Shown piece by piece: positions 1-7,149 of a stretch of 8,849 nucleotides of DNA. The stretch is from an uncultured Acetatifactor sp. Its GTDB lineage: Bacteria; Bacillota; Clostridia; Lachnospirales; Lachnospiraceae. The position numbers and the translations under genes are program-made. The notes below the pieces were generated by a model. That model was not told where the DNA came from. It saw only the letters and a list, made by a program, of their open reading frames with translations, and made no database searches. The stretch's first letter is position 1. Each line of letters begins with the position of its first letter. Location of the stretch: assembly GCA_910577035.1 (NCBI GenBank), contig CAJTKW010000006.1, positions 81,196 through 90,044 on the forward strand. Direction: 5' to 3'.

Positions 1-482
1 CGAAACTCCATCAGAGCCGCGAAGCGCTGGCGCGTGGTGCAGACGTTGGGTTCCACAATCTGGCACAGGCGCTCGTCAAAGGTTGTCAGCGTCATCTGCA
101 CCACGCATTTTGCCTTTTTATGAATACTTTTCAATAAGTCCAGATCCCGGAGAATCCGATCGGACTTGGTCTGGATTGCCAGGCCGTACTCATAGCGGTC
201 TATGATTTCCAGGCACTTTCTGGTAAGCTGCAGCTGTTCCTCACAGTGCATATAGGGATCACACATGGAGCCTGTTCCCACCATACACTTTTTCCGTCTG
301 GAACGAAGTGCCTTCTCCAATAATTCTGCCGCGTTCTGCTTTACCTCAATATCTTCAAATGAATGGGAAAACTGATAACACCTGCTTCTGCTGTCACAAT
401 AGATACAGCCGTGAGTACATCCCCGGTATAAATTCATGCCGTTCCCGGCAGACAGTATCCCCTTCGCTTCTACATAGTGCAT
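1..482 (-). CDS. SPL-family radical SAM protein (COG1533-like), N-terminal part
   Basis: The frame starts at ATG 482 and runs out of the window at base 1, giving 160 residues of the N-terminal half. It carries the radical SAM iron-sulfur motif CX3CX2C at C22, C26 and C29 within YRGCTHGCIYCD, followed by a GTGSMCDPY segment and a QMTLTT strand, an arrangement typical of spore-photolyase-like (SPL/COG1533) radical SAM proteins. Such proteins bind a 4Fe-4S cluster and cleave S-adenosylmethionine; the substrate of this branch is not known to me, and resemblance to SplB does not prove DNA repair. The start is supported by a GGAAAGAGAG ribosome binding site just upstream and by an in-frame stop at 549-551 with no other ATG between. 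It lies 75 bp downstream of the cysteine-cluster membrane protein and is probably co-transcribed with it. The C-terminal half cannot be judged. Confidence 0.9.
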   Translation of the reverse strand, partial: MHYVEAKGILSAGNGMNLYRGCTHGCIYCDSRSRCYQFSHSFEDIEVKQNAAELLEKALRSRRKKCMVGTGSMCDPYMHCEEQLQLTRKCLEIIDRYEYGLAIQTKSDRILRDLDLLKSIHKKAKCVVQMTLTTFDERLCQIVEPNVCTTRQRFAALMEF

Positions 483-557
483 TTTCGGTCTCTCTTTCCG
501 TGTGATATTCCCGGGACGGATTTTCCATGCTCTTGAAAAACCGTTCTGTCACTGTCG

Positions 558-1139
558 TCATTCTCTCCCGATCTCCACGTCTCTCATCACTGTATTCTCA
601 ATACTTCCGGCAGCAAAGCCGTCTTTCTTTGCCCTCTCCATATCCTCCACCGTGATATACTCATAATGCTGGGGCGTGTCAGGACGCATTTTCAGCCAGA
701 GGAGATTCATACCGTCCAGAATTCTGCCCCGGCGCAGAATAATATTGCGGTTATGCACCGACTCCGAGCCGCAGGTCAGACACCCGTGGCAGAACCCATA
801 GATACAATCCTCAATCAAAATCCTCTCATTACTCCCGTTCTCCGGCATTGTTACTGTCATTAGATTCGCGTGCACTTCCATAAAGGCCTTCATCTGCATC
901 AGGTCATCGGCAACCGCTCCCAGACAGGAAAACTGCTCTTCATAAGAGCCCGCGTCTTCAAAATGTCCCAGATCATTTACCAGATCATTCAAAACTGCAC
1001 GATACCGCGTCAGGAATTCCTTTTCCCAGGCATTCTGCAGACGGCCCTTTTCGGCATACAGCATGACGATCCAGCCTGCCAGACAGGCCGCCATAAGGAC
1101 ACCCCCAATATACAGCAGCAATTTCCGTTTGCGAGTCAT
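558..1139 (-). CDS. Membrane-anchored hypothetical protein with CX4CX2CX2C cluster
   Basis: I do not recognise this 193-residue protein. A basic N-terminus (MTRKRK) precedes one hydrophobic segment at about residues 7-28, which predicts a single signal-anchor with the rest outside the cytoplasm. Residues 30-100 look helical and charged. A cysteine cluster CIYGFCHGCLTC (C112, C117, C120, C123), plus a lone C72, could bind a metal or form disulfides; both are inference. The ATG at 1139 has a good AGGGGGA ribosome binding site about 8 bases upstream, and a promoter-like sequence lies at 1178-1206. The gene precedes the radical SAM gene by 75 bp on the same strand with no clear terminator between, so the two may work together. 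There is no LPXTG motif, lipobox or recognisable catalytic motif. Confidence 0.75.
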   Translation of the reverse strand: MTRKRKLLLYIGGVLMAACLAGWIVMLYAEKGRLQNAWEKEFLTRYRAVLNDLVNDLGHFEDAGSYEEQFSCLGAVADDLMQMKAFMEVHANLMTVTMPENGSNERILIEDCIYGFCHGCLTCGSESVHNRNIILRRGRILDGMNLLWLKMRPDTPQHYEYITVEDMERAKKDGFAAGSIENTVMRDVEIGRE

Positions 1140-1177
1140 ATGCCCGTCCCCCTGTAAACAAACAAGTATTTGACAGT

Positions 1178-1206
1178 AGTATAATCTATATAGCCGGAAA
1201 GAGCAA
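1178..1206 (-). promoter_or_regulatory. Sigma-A-like promoter for the 558-1139 gene
   Basis: On the minus strand TTGCTC (1201-1206) and TATACT (1178-1183) are separated by exactly 17 bp, matching the -35 and -10 consensus at 4 of 6 and 5 of 6 positions. It lies about 40 bp upstream of the ATG at 1139. The call is by pattern only. Confidence 0.55.
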
Positions 1207-1456
1207 GTTCACATCATTCGTGGGACCGTCTATTGTTCCTGAAAACATGAGCTGATGCCGGAGAGCCGCCGCGAAAAAACCTTTATTGATGACATTATCC
1301 AAAAGAGTCCTGTAGAAAAAGAACTGTTAAAAAAGGCCGTACGGTTACGCATTTTGATATATCGCAGTCGTTAAACTGCATGAAGCCATAGAAAGCGGTG
1401 AATTTAGAGAACGGATTGTAATCACGATCAAGAATCCCCATCAACTGAACATTCAT
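1207..1456. other. Gene-poor stretch with possible coding debris
   Basis: No intact gene is visible. On the plus strand a short open stretch around 1245-1374 reads ELMPESRREK followed by charged helical sequence and ends at TAA 1372-1374. From 1358 a second plus frame reads YIAVVKLHEAIESGEFRER and continues without a stop into the GNAT remnant. The KLHEAIESGEF part resembles the C-terminal end of some zinc-type alcohol dehydrogenases, a weak and unverified resemblance. The pattern suggests decayed fragments of more than one gene joined together. Confidence 0.35.
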
Positions 1457-1772
1457 TTGAAAAGGCAGATTGAAACACCGAGATTGTTGATTCAGGATAT
1501 AGAAACAGATGATGCAATACCCTTTGCCATAATGGCGGCAGACGGAACCTTAAACGATTGCGGCTTTGACAAAGGCTGCAGCAATTGGATCGCAAAACGG
1601 ATCACCGAGGCAAAAGAGTATGCCCTTCGAGATAATCCGAATAGGGATTACCTATTTTGCCGGTATGCAGTATAGATACAATGGCTATGCTGCCGAAGCG
1701 GTTAAGGCATACTCTCCGCCGCTTCTTTCACCGCTTTGTCCGTTCGTATATCATGCTCCATCTGATAGATGA
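1457..1772 (+). pseudogene. GNAT N-acetyltransferase remnant
   Basis: From a TTG at 1457 the plus strand reads a GNAT-like N-terminus (IETPRLLIQDIETDDAIPFA, then LNDCGFDKGCSNWIA and EAKEYALRDNPN) and stops at 1673-1675. In the next frame, from about 1640, it continues with IGITYFAGMQYRYNGYAAEA, the acetyl-CoA-binding segment (loop Q/RxxGxA/G) of the same family. An intact relative would have roughly 35-40 residues between these two parts, so an internal deletion joined them out of frame. After VKAY (near 1712) family similarity stops and the C-terminal part is missing. No ribosome binding site is convincing. It lies in opposite orientation to all neighbouring genes and is almost certainly non-functional. 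Confidence 0.75.
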
Positions 1773-1785
1773 CCGGTATGCCTTA
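1703..1785. repeat. 10-bp inverted repeat flanking 63 bp
   Basis: TAAGGCATAC at 1703-1712 is the exact reverse complement of GTATGCCTTA at 1776-1785. The left arm falls where the GNAT remnant loses similarity, so it could mark the edge of a small inserted or rearranged segment. The second arm is followed by CGGTTTTTATT. It could also be chance. Confidence 0.35.
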
Positions 1786-1792
1786 TCGGTTT

Positions 1793-2833
1793 TTATTGAA
1801 TAAGCATCGCATCCCCAAAGCTAAAAAACCTGTACCGTTCCCTGACCGCTTCCTGATAGGCTGCCAGCACCCTTTCCCTTCCGGCCAAAGCGCTGACCAG
1901 CATCACCAGAGTAGACTCCGGCAGATGAAAATTGGTAATCAGCGCATCCAGCACCTTGAAGTGATACCCCGGATAAATGAAGATCTCCGTATTGCCGCTG
2001 CCGGCATGGACCTTCCCTCTCTCATCCGCCGCGCTCTCCACGGTACGGCAGCTGGTGGTGCCCACGCAGACAATGCGCCCTCCCGCCTGCTTCGTCCCGT
2101 TGATTTTCTCTGCGGCCTCCTCCGAAATTTGATAATACTCCGAGTGCATATGATGGTCGAGGACATTTTCTTCCTTCACCGGCCGAAAGGTGCCCAAGCC
2201 TACATGCAGGGTCACATAGGCAAGAGTTACTCCCTTCGCCTGAATCTGCTCCAGAAGCTCCCCGGTAAAATGCAGCCCCGCGGTAGGAGCCGCCGCAGAA
2301 CCCTCGTATCTGGCATAAACGGTCTGGTAGCGGTTCCTGTCCCTGAGCTTATGGGTAATATAAGGCGGCAGAGGCATCTCCCCCAGCCGGTCCAGAACCT
2401 CCTCCCAGATCCCCTGATACAGAAAACGAACCAGACGGTTGCCCTCTTCCACCGTCTCCAGCACCTGAGCCCTTAACAGCCCGTCTCCGAAGCTTAAAAC
2501 CGCACCGGGCCTGCACTTTTTCCCGGGCTTCACCAGGGTTTCCCAGACATCCGCCTCTCTACGCTTTAAAAGCAGGACCTCCACATGGGCCCCGGTGTCT
2601 TCCTTTACCCCCAGAAGCCGGGCCGGGATTACTTTTGTATTGTTCAGCACCAGACAGTCTCCGGCCCTCAAATAGTCCGCAATTTCCCGGAAAACATGGT
2701 GGGACACTGCCCCGGTGTCCCGATCCAGCACCAGCAGTCTGGAGGCGGAACGATCCTCCAGCGGGTCCTGGGCAATCAGCTCCTGGGGCAGGTCAAAATA
2801 AAAATCACTTTTTTTCAGAATCATTCCGTTCAC
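1793..2833 (-). CDS. queA: S-adenosylmethionine:tRNA ribosyltransferase-isomerase QueA
   Basis: QueA transfers and isomerises the ribose of S-adenosylmethionine onto 7-aminomethyl-7-deazaguanine at position 34 of GUN-anticodon tRNAs, giving epoxyqueuosine in the cytoplasm. The 346-residue length is normal. Family signatures in order are KSDFYFDLPQELIAQ at the N-terminus, NNTKVIPARLLG, EVLLLKR, GEMPLPPYI, GSAAAPTAGLHFT, LHVGLGTFRPV, HSEYY, GTTSCRTVES, and IYPGYHFKVLDALITNFHLP near the C-terminus. The GTG start at 2833 overlaps the aminopeptidase stop in a GTGA arrangement, with GGAGAAG 8 bases upstream; ATG at 2824 (MILKKSDF) is an alternative. The overlap implies translational coupling. No clear terminator follows the TAA at 1793. 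The gene appears complete. Confidence 0.96.
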   Translation of the reverse strand: MNGMILKKSDFYFDLPQELIAQDPLEDRSASRLLVLDRDTGAVSHHVFREIADYLRAGDCLVLNNTKVIPARLLGVKEDTGAHVEVLLLKRREADVWETLVKPGKKCRPGAVLSFGDGLLRAQVLETVEEGNRLVRFLYQGIWEEVLDRLGEMPLPPYITHKLRDRNRYQTVYARYEGSAAAPTAGLHFTGELLEQIQAKGVTLAYVTLHVGLGTFRPVKEENVLDHHMHSEYYQISEEAAEKINGTKQAGGRIVCVGTTSCRTVESAADERGKVHAGSGNTEIFIYPGYHFKVLDALITNFHLPESTLVMLVSALAGRERVLAAYQEAVRERYRFFSFGDAMLIQ

Positions 2834-4257
2834 AATTCACACTTCTCCGCAAACACCTTATACCCGCGATAAGCCTCATAAATGTCAGCCTTGCTGGTAG
2901 CCTCCCAGGGAGCGTGCATATTCAGTACCGGCACGCCGCTGTCAATGACATTCATACCGTACAATGCCAGGATATAGGCAATGGTTCCGCCGCCGCCCAC
3001 ATCCACCTTGCCAAGCTCCGCGGTCTGGTATACCACCTCTTTCTCATCCAGAATCCCCCGGAGATGGGCAATATACTCCGCATTGGCATCGTTGGAGCCC
3101 GACTTTCCTCTGGAGCCTGTAAACTTGTTAAACACCATCCCTGCCCCCAGCCACGCCGCATTTTTCAGTTCAAAGCAGGAGCGGAAATTGGGATCAAATC
3201 CTGCACTCACATCGGAAGACAGCATACTGCTTTTTGCCAGACACCTTCTGACATTCATCTCACTGTATTCCCCGGTGAGGTTCATCAGCTCTGCCACCGC
3301 ATTCTCAAAGAACCTGGACTGCATCCCCGTGGCGCCCACGGAGCCGATCTCTTCCTTGTCCACCAGGATACAGCAGACTGTCCTCTCCGTCTCCTTTAAA
3401 TCCAGCATTGCCTTCATGGAAGTAAAAGCACAGACCCTGTCGTCCTGCCCATAGCCTAAAATCATGCTGCGGTCAAACCCTGCTTCCCTTGCCTTCCCCG
3501 CGGGAACCACCTCCAGCTCCGCAGAAAGGAAATCGTCTTCTTCTATGTCATAAGTCTTTTTCAAAATATCCAATACGCCGGACTTCACAAGATGCTTTGC
3601 CTTTTTCTTTCCCTCATCGGTCTCCTTTTCCTCCTTGCCGAGAATGATCGGCCTGGAGCCTGCGATCAGATCCAGGGCTTCCCCCTCGATCACCTTTGCC
3701 GCCTTCTTTTCCAGCTGCTCCCCTGCCAGATGGATCAACAGGTCCGATACGAAAAACACGGGATCATCCTCGTTTTCACCGATATTCAGCTCTACCGTAG
3801 TCCCATCCTTTTTCACTACCACGCCGTGAATGGCAAGGGGCAGCGCCACCCACTGGTACTTTTTCACCCCGCCGTAATAATGGGTATCCAGATAGGCAAA
3901 GGCATTGTCTATATCCTCAAACAAGGGGTTCTGCTTGACATCCAGCCTGGGACTGTCAATGTGGGCTCCCAGAATATTGATGCCCTCTGCCATGGGCTTC
4001 TTTCCTATCTGAAACATTACAATGGACTTGTTCATCCACACGCTGTAGACCTTTGCACCGCGGCCTATACCCTCTCCGCTCTTTACCAGGCTGTCCAGCT
4101 CCTGATACCCCCGGGCTTCAATGGTATTCACAATGGTGTCGATGCACTCCCGCTCAGTCTTGCCATTGTCCAGAAATTCCCTGTACTCTTTACATAGCTT
4201 CTCCAGCTTCTTTAACTGCTTCTCGTCATAATTTTCCCACGCACATTTCTTTAACAT
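2830..4257 (-). CDS. M18-family zinc aminopeptidase
   Basis: This 475-residue protein is an M18 (LAP4/aspartyl aminopeptidase-type, COG1362) dinuclear zinc exopeptidase that removes N-terminal residues from peptides in the cytoplasm. The expected metal-binding and catalytic residues are all in place: H99 and D101 in GAHIDSPRLD, D272 in GYGQDDRV, the pair E302-E303 in DKEEIGSVGATGM, D349 in LSSDVSAGFDPNF, and H448 in NMHAPWEATSKADIYEAYRG. A glycine-rich VDVGGGGT lies near residue 420. I chose ATG 4257 over ATG 4284 because AGGAG (4265-4269) sits 7 bases before it; the longer start would add MKGEKRRES, which is mostly read from the ribosome binding sequences. It starts 76 bp after the 68-residue gene and overlaps queA by 4 bp. 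The substrate preference cannot be told from sequence. Confidence 0.94.
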   Translation of the reverse strand: MLKKCAWENYDEKQLKKLEKLCKEYREFLDNGKTERECIDTIVNTIEARGYQELDSLVKSGEGIGRGAKVYSVWMNKSIVMFQIGKKPMAEGINILGAHIDSPRLDVKQNPLFEDIDNAFAYLDTHYYGGVKKYQWVALPLAIHGVVVKKDGTTVELNIGENEDDPVFFVSDLLIHLAGEQLEKKAAKVIEGEALDLIAGSRPIILGKEEKETDEGKKKAKHLVKSGVLDILKKTYDIEEDDFLSAELEVVPAGKAREAGFDRSMILGYGQDDRVCAFTSMKAMLDLKETERTVCCILVDKEEIGSVGATGMQSRFFENAVAELMNLTGEYSEMNVRRCLAKSSMLSSDVSAGFDPNFRSCFELKNAAWLGAGMVFNKFTGSRGKSGSNDANAEYIAHLRGILDEKEVVYQTAELGKVDVGGGGTIAYILALYGMNVIDSGVPVLNMHAPWEATSKADIYEAYRGYKVFAEKCEL

Positions 4258-4264
4258 ACTCTCT

Positions 4265-4269
4265 CTCCT
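4265..4269 (-). promoter_or_regulatory. Ribosome binding site deciding the aminopeptidase start
   Basis: AGGAG on the minus strand, 7 bases before ATG 4257. A second AGGAG at 4275-4279 lies just inside the longer possible frame from ATG 4284, which itself has only a weak upstream GGAAGCGG. This favours the shorter protein. Confidence 0.7.
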
Positions 4270-4333
4270 TTTCTCTCCTTTCATTTTTCCGCTTCCGGGT
4301 ATGCCGGCGGCGGCAATCCCATAGTCGGCTTCT

Positions 4334-4540
4334 CTACCTTATATCCGATTCCTCCTCCGGATCCTCCAGATCGTAAAGCTTCCCGGTGGCAAACGGACTC
4401 CCCACGTCGCATCGCCCGTGGTGATAAGCCTTTTTATATGCGCCTTCCTCCACAGCCTCCGATGTCTCTACCTTGATACGGCTGACTCCCGCCTCTGTCA
4501 TAAAATCCAGCATTTCCATGACCTTTTCCGGATCGCTCAT
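4334..4540 (-). CDS. Small acidic hypothetical protein (68 aa)
   Basis: The frame runs from ATG 4540 to TAG 4334. The protein is acidic, with a likely helical N-terminus (MSDPEKVMEMLDFMTEAGVS), a middle KVETSEAVEEG segment, and a C-terminal AYHHGRCDVGSPFATGKLYD followed by an acidic tail. I do not recognise a named family. It has one cysteine, two adjacent histidines and no membrane segment. The start is supported by GGGAGGGAC just upstream and by an in-frame stop at 4559-4561. It lies 147 bp after the pheT stop, with a tandem repeat in the gap, and 76 bp before the aminopeptidase, all on the same strand. Its good ribosome binding site and non-random composition argue that it is real, but its role is unknown. 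Confidence 0.7.
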   Translation of the reverse strand: MSDPEKVMEMLDFMTEAGVSRIKVETSEAVEEGAYKKAYHHGRCDVGSPFATGKLYDLEDPEEESDIR

Positions 4541-4559
4541 TCGCCGTCCCTCCCGTCCT

Positions 4560-4662
4560 CAATACCTTCCCGCTATCAATACCTTTCCCCCATCAATACC
4601 TTTCCGTCCTCAATGCTTTTCCCGCCATCAATACCTTTCCCCCATCAATACCTCCCGCCTCC
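4560..4662. repeat. Six-unit 17-bp tandem repeat between pheT and orf68
   Basis: Plus-strand units beginning CAATACCTTTCCC start at 4560, 4577, 4594, 4611, 4629 and 4646, a period of 17 bp with one 18-bp step. Units differ at a few positions (for example CAATGCTTTT at 4611). In the mRNA sense the unit reads GGTATTGATGGGGGAAA, joining an SD-like purine tract to ATG. It lies wholly in the gap between two genes. Confidence 0.9.
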
Positions 4663-4687
4663 GGGCCGTAAGCGGGAACCGTCTTGC

Positions 4688-7108
4688 TCAGCTTCTTAAG
4701 TCAATGTCCAGATGATATTTCAGATTCTTTAATATTTTCTTTACAAAACCGTCTACTGCATCCGCTCCAAAGGCCTCCTCCCCGGGCACAAACTGGATGG
4801 TGAAGGCCATGCTCTTCTTATCCGCAGGGATCTGGTCTCCCTCGTACACGTCAAACAGCCTGACCTCCCCCGCATGGGGACATGCTTTCCGGATGGCCTC
4901 CTCCACCTGTCCGCAGGTGACCTCCTTCCCCATCACAAGCGCCAGATCACGCTTCTCCTCCGGGAATTTGGGCAGGGGGGTAAATACCTCTTTCTTTTCG
5001 TACTGAGTAAACAGCGTTTTCAGATCCAGCTCCAGCAGATAAGCATCCGTCCGCAGATCCAGATCCTCTGCCACCTCGTAAGCCACCTTGCCAAGATACC
5101 CCACCTGCTCGCCCTCGCAGAGAATATCCGCCGCCTGATAGGGATGCAGGAACGGCCTGCCTGCAGGCTTATAGGTAAAATGCCCGAACATGGCTTCCCC
5201 AAGCCTCTCCGCCATGCCCTTTAAGGTATAGAAGCTCTCCTGCTCACCGAAAATGCCGATGCAGAGGGTCTCCCGCTCGTCCGGATACTCCTTTAAGGGC
5301 AGTTCCCCGGGAATAAATACCCGCCCCACCTCAAACAGCCGTCCGGACAGATTGCCCTTCTTCTGATTCCTGGCCACGGCATTCAGCATGGAGGCCGCCA
5401 GAGTGGTCCGCATCAGGGAGAGATTCTCATTGATCGGATTTAAAAGGCGGATAGCCCTGCGTTCGGGAGCCTCCTCAGGCAGACGCAGCAAATCCAGATC
5501 CGACGGGGAAATAAAGGAATAATGGATGCACTCATAAGCCCCGGTGCTGCACAGAAGCCGCTTCAGCTTCATTTCCTTTTTCTGCTCTCCGCTTTGTCCT
5601 CCCATGGTGACCTTTGCCTCTGAAAGGAACGTGGACACCACATGCCCATAACCGTACATGCGGATGACTTCCTCCGCCACATCCTGGTAAGTTTCCATAT
5701 CCTCTCTATAGGCGGGTACCTGCAGGATCAGCTCATCCCCGTTGATTGCCGGCGCAAACTGCAGATTCTTCATAATGTGCAGAATCTCCTCCCCGGGCAC
5801 CTCAATTCCCAGTACCTCATTCACCTTTTTCACGCTGACCCGCATTTCCCTGGGTTCCACGGAATTTCCGGTGTTCACATCCACATGGGTACAGGACACC
5901 TTGCCGCAGTCCAGCTCCTCAATCAGATGCAGGGCCCTTTTCATGGCATGGATGGTGGTATACTCGTCCACACCCTTTTCATATTTGGCGCTGGCATCGG
6001 TGCGCTTGCCCAAAGCCCGGGAGGTCTTGCGGATATTATCCCTGACAAATTTCGCAGACTCAAACATCACTTCCCCGGTGGTATCCCGGATTTCGGAATT
6101 CAGGCCGCCCATAACGCCTGCAATGGCCACCGGCTTGACGCCGTCGCAGATCACAAGATTATTGGTATTTAAACTGTACTCTTTGGAGTCCAGGGTGGTA
6201 ATCTGCTCTCCCTCCGCCGCTCTCCGCACCCGGATGGCATTCCCCTCCAGGTAATTGCAGTCAAAGGCGTGCATGGGCTGCCCCATCTCCAGCGACACAT
6301 AATTTGTGATGTCCACAATATTGGAGATGGGCTCCTGTCCCACCAGGGCCAGCCTGCGCCGCATCCACAACGGCGATTCCCCGATCCTGACATCATAGAC
6401 ATAATGCCCGATGTATCTGGGGCAAAGATCGGGTGCGTCTACGGTAACGGTAAACCCATCCTTCTTCACCTCCGTCTCCGTATAATCCATGGCAGGAAGC
6501 TTCAGCTCCTGGTCCAGAACCGCCGCCACCTCCCGGGCAAGCCCCAGAATACTCTGGCAGTCAGGTCTGTTGGGCGTAATGGAGACATCGAAAATCCAGT
6601 CGTCCAGCCCCAGCAGGGGCTTGACATCCGCACCGGGCTCCGCGTCCTCAGGCAGTACCAGAAGGCCGTCATACCCCGCCCCCGGATACATGTTTTCCGT
6701 AAGTCCCAGCTCCGTTCCGGAGCAAAGCATTCCTTCGGAATCATATCCCCGAAGCTTTCCTTTTTTAATTGTCATGACGCCTTCTACCGTTTTATGGTCC
6801 TTTGCCGTCATCAGTACGCTGGCGCCCACCAGGGCCAGCGGGAATTTTCCTCCCGCCCTTACATTGTCCGCACCGCAGCATACCTGAAAGCTGCCATGCC
6901 TGCCGGCATTTACCCTGCACACGTGCAGATGAGTATCGGGGACAGGGTCGCATTCTTCCACCAGTCCCACTACCACATTGCTGATGTCCTTTCCCACCTC
7001 CGTCAGCTCCTCCACCTCGAAGCTGCAGGAGAAAAGCCTTTCTTCCAGCTCTCCGGGCGTCACATTGATTTCCACATAGTCTTTTAACCAACTCAAAGGT
7101 ACTAACAT
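4688..7108 (-). CDS. pheT: Phenylalanyl-tRNA synthetase beta subunit
   Basis: This 806-residue protein is the beta subunit of the alpha2-beta2 phenylalanyl-tRNA synthetase, which charges tRNA-Phe; beta binds the tRNA and edits misacylated Tyr-tRNA-Phe. Domains in order are the N-terminal MLVPLSWLKDYV, an EMAP-like OB-fold at about 40-155 (CGADNVRAGGKFPLALVGA), the FDVSITPNRPDC region near 183-194, the B3/4 editing domain at about 210-390 (NIVDITNYV, MGQPMHAFD, AGVMGGLNSEI), B5 at about 420-488 (VPAYREDMETYQDVAEEVIR), the class II-like core at 500-700, and the anticodon-binding FDX-ACB domain at about 709-806 (KFPEEKRDLAL). The length matches the bacterial family. AGGAGGG lies just before ATG 7108, and pheS ends 41 bp upstream. 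It is intact and controlled with pheS through the T-box. Confidence 0.97.
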   Translation of the reverse strand: MLVPLSWLKDYVEINVTPGELEERLFSCSFEVEELTEVGKDISNVVVGLVEECDPVPDTHLHVCRVNAGRHGSFQVCCGADNVRAGGKFPLALVGASVLMTAKDHKTVEGVMTIKKGKLRGYDSEGMLCSGTELGLTENMYPGAGYDGLLVLPEDAEPGADVKPLLGLDDWIFDVSITPNRPDCQSILGLAREVAAVLDQELKLPAMDYTETEVKKDGFTVTVDAPDLCPRYIGHYVYDVRIGESPLWMRRRLALVGQEPISNIVDITNYVSLEMGQPMHAFDCNYLEGNAIRVRRAAEGEQITTLDSKEYSLNTNNLVICDGVKPVAIAGVMGGLNSEIRDTTGEVMFESAKFVRDNIRKTSRALGKRTDASAKYEKGVDEYTTIHAMKRALHLIEELDCGKVSCTHVDVNTGNSVEPREMRVSVKKVNEVLGIEVPGEEILHIMKNLQFAPAINGDELILQVPAYREDMETYQDVAEEVIRMYGYGHVVSTFLSEAKVTMGGQSGEQKKEMKLKRLLCSTGAYECIHYSFISPSDLDLLRLPEEAPERRAIRLLNPINENLSLMRTTLAASMLNAVARNQKKGNLSGRLFEVGRVFIPGELPLKEYPDERETLCIGIFGEQESFYTLKGMAERLGEAMFGHFTYKPAGRPFLHPYQAADILCEGEQVGYLGKVAYEVAEDLDLRTDAYLLELDLKTLFTQYEKKEVFTPLPKFPEEKRDLALVMGKEVTCGQVEEAIRKACPHAGEVRLFDVYEGDQIPADKKSMAFTIQFVPGEEAFGADAVDGFVKKILKNLKYHLDIDLRS

Positions 7109-7149
7109 TTTATCCCTCCTGCTACTGATTTTGCTTCCTCATATTCCCC

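Noticed and set aside
394..561. 55-codon minus-strand frame starting ATG 561 in an ATGA overlap with the upstream gene
   Set aside because: Most of it overlaps the radical SAM gene in another frame, and the radical SAM start with its own ribosome binding site explains the region better.
1170..1186. Plus-strand TTGACA followed by TATAAT
   Set aside because: The two hexamers are only 4 bp apart, far from the usual 16-18 bp, so they cannot act as one promoter in that direction.
1769..2476. 235-residue plus-strand frame
   Set aside because: It lies antisense to queA, which is a clear family match, so it is a shadow frame.
4258..4284. Upstream ATG 4284 as start of the aminopeptidase
   Set aside because: The extra residues are encoded mostly by the AGGAGAG ribosome binding sequences, and ATG 4257 has the better spacing.
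4650..4680. TCCCGC/GCGGGA hairpin after pheT as a terminator
   Set aside because: The stem is only about 6 bp with a long loop and no T-run follows on the minus strand.
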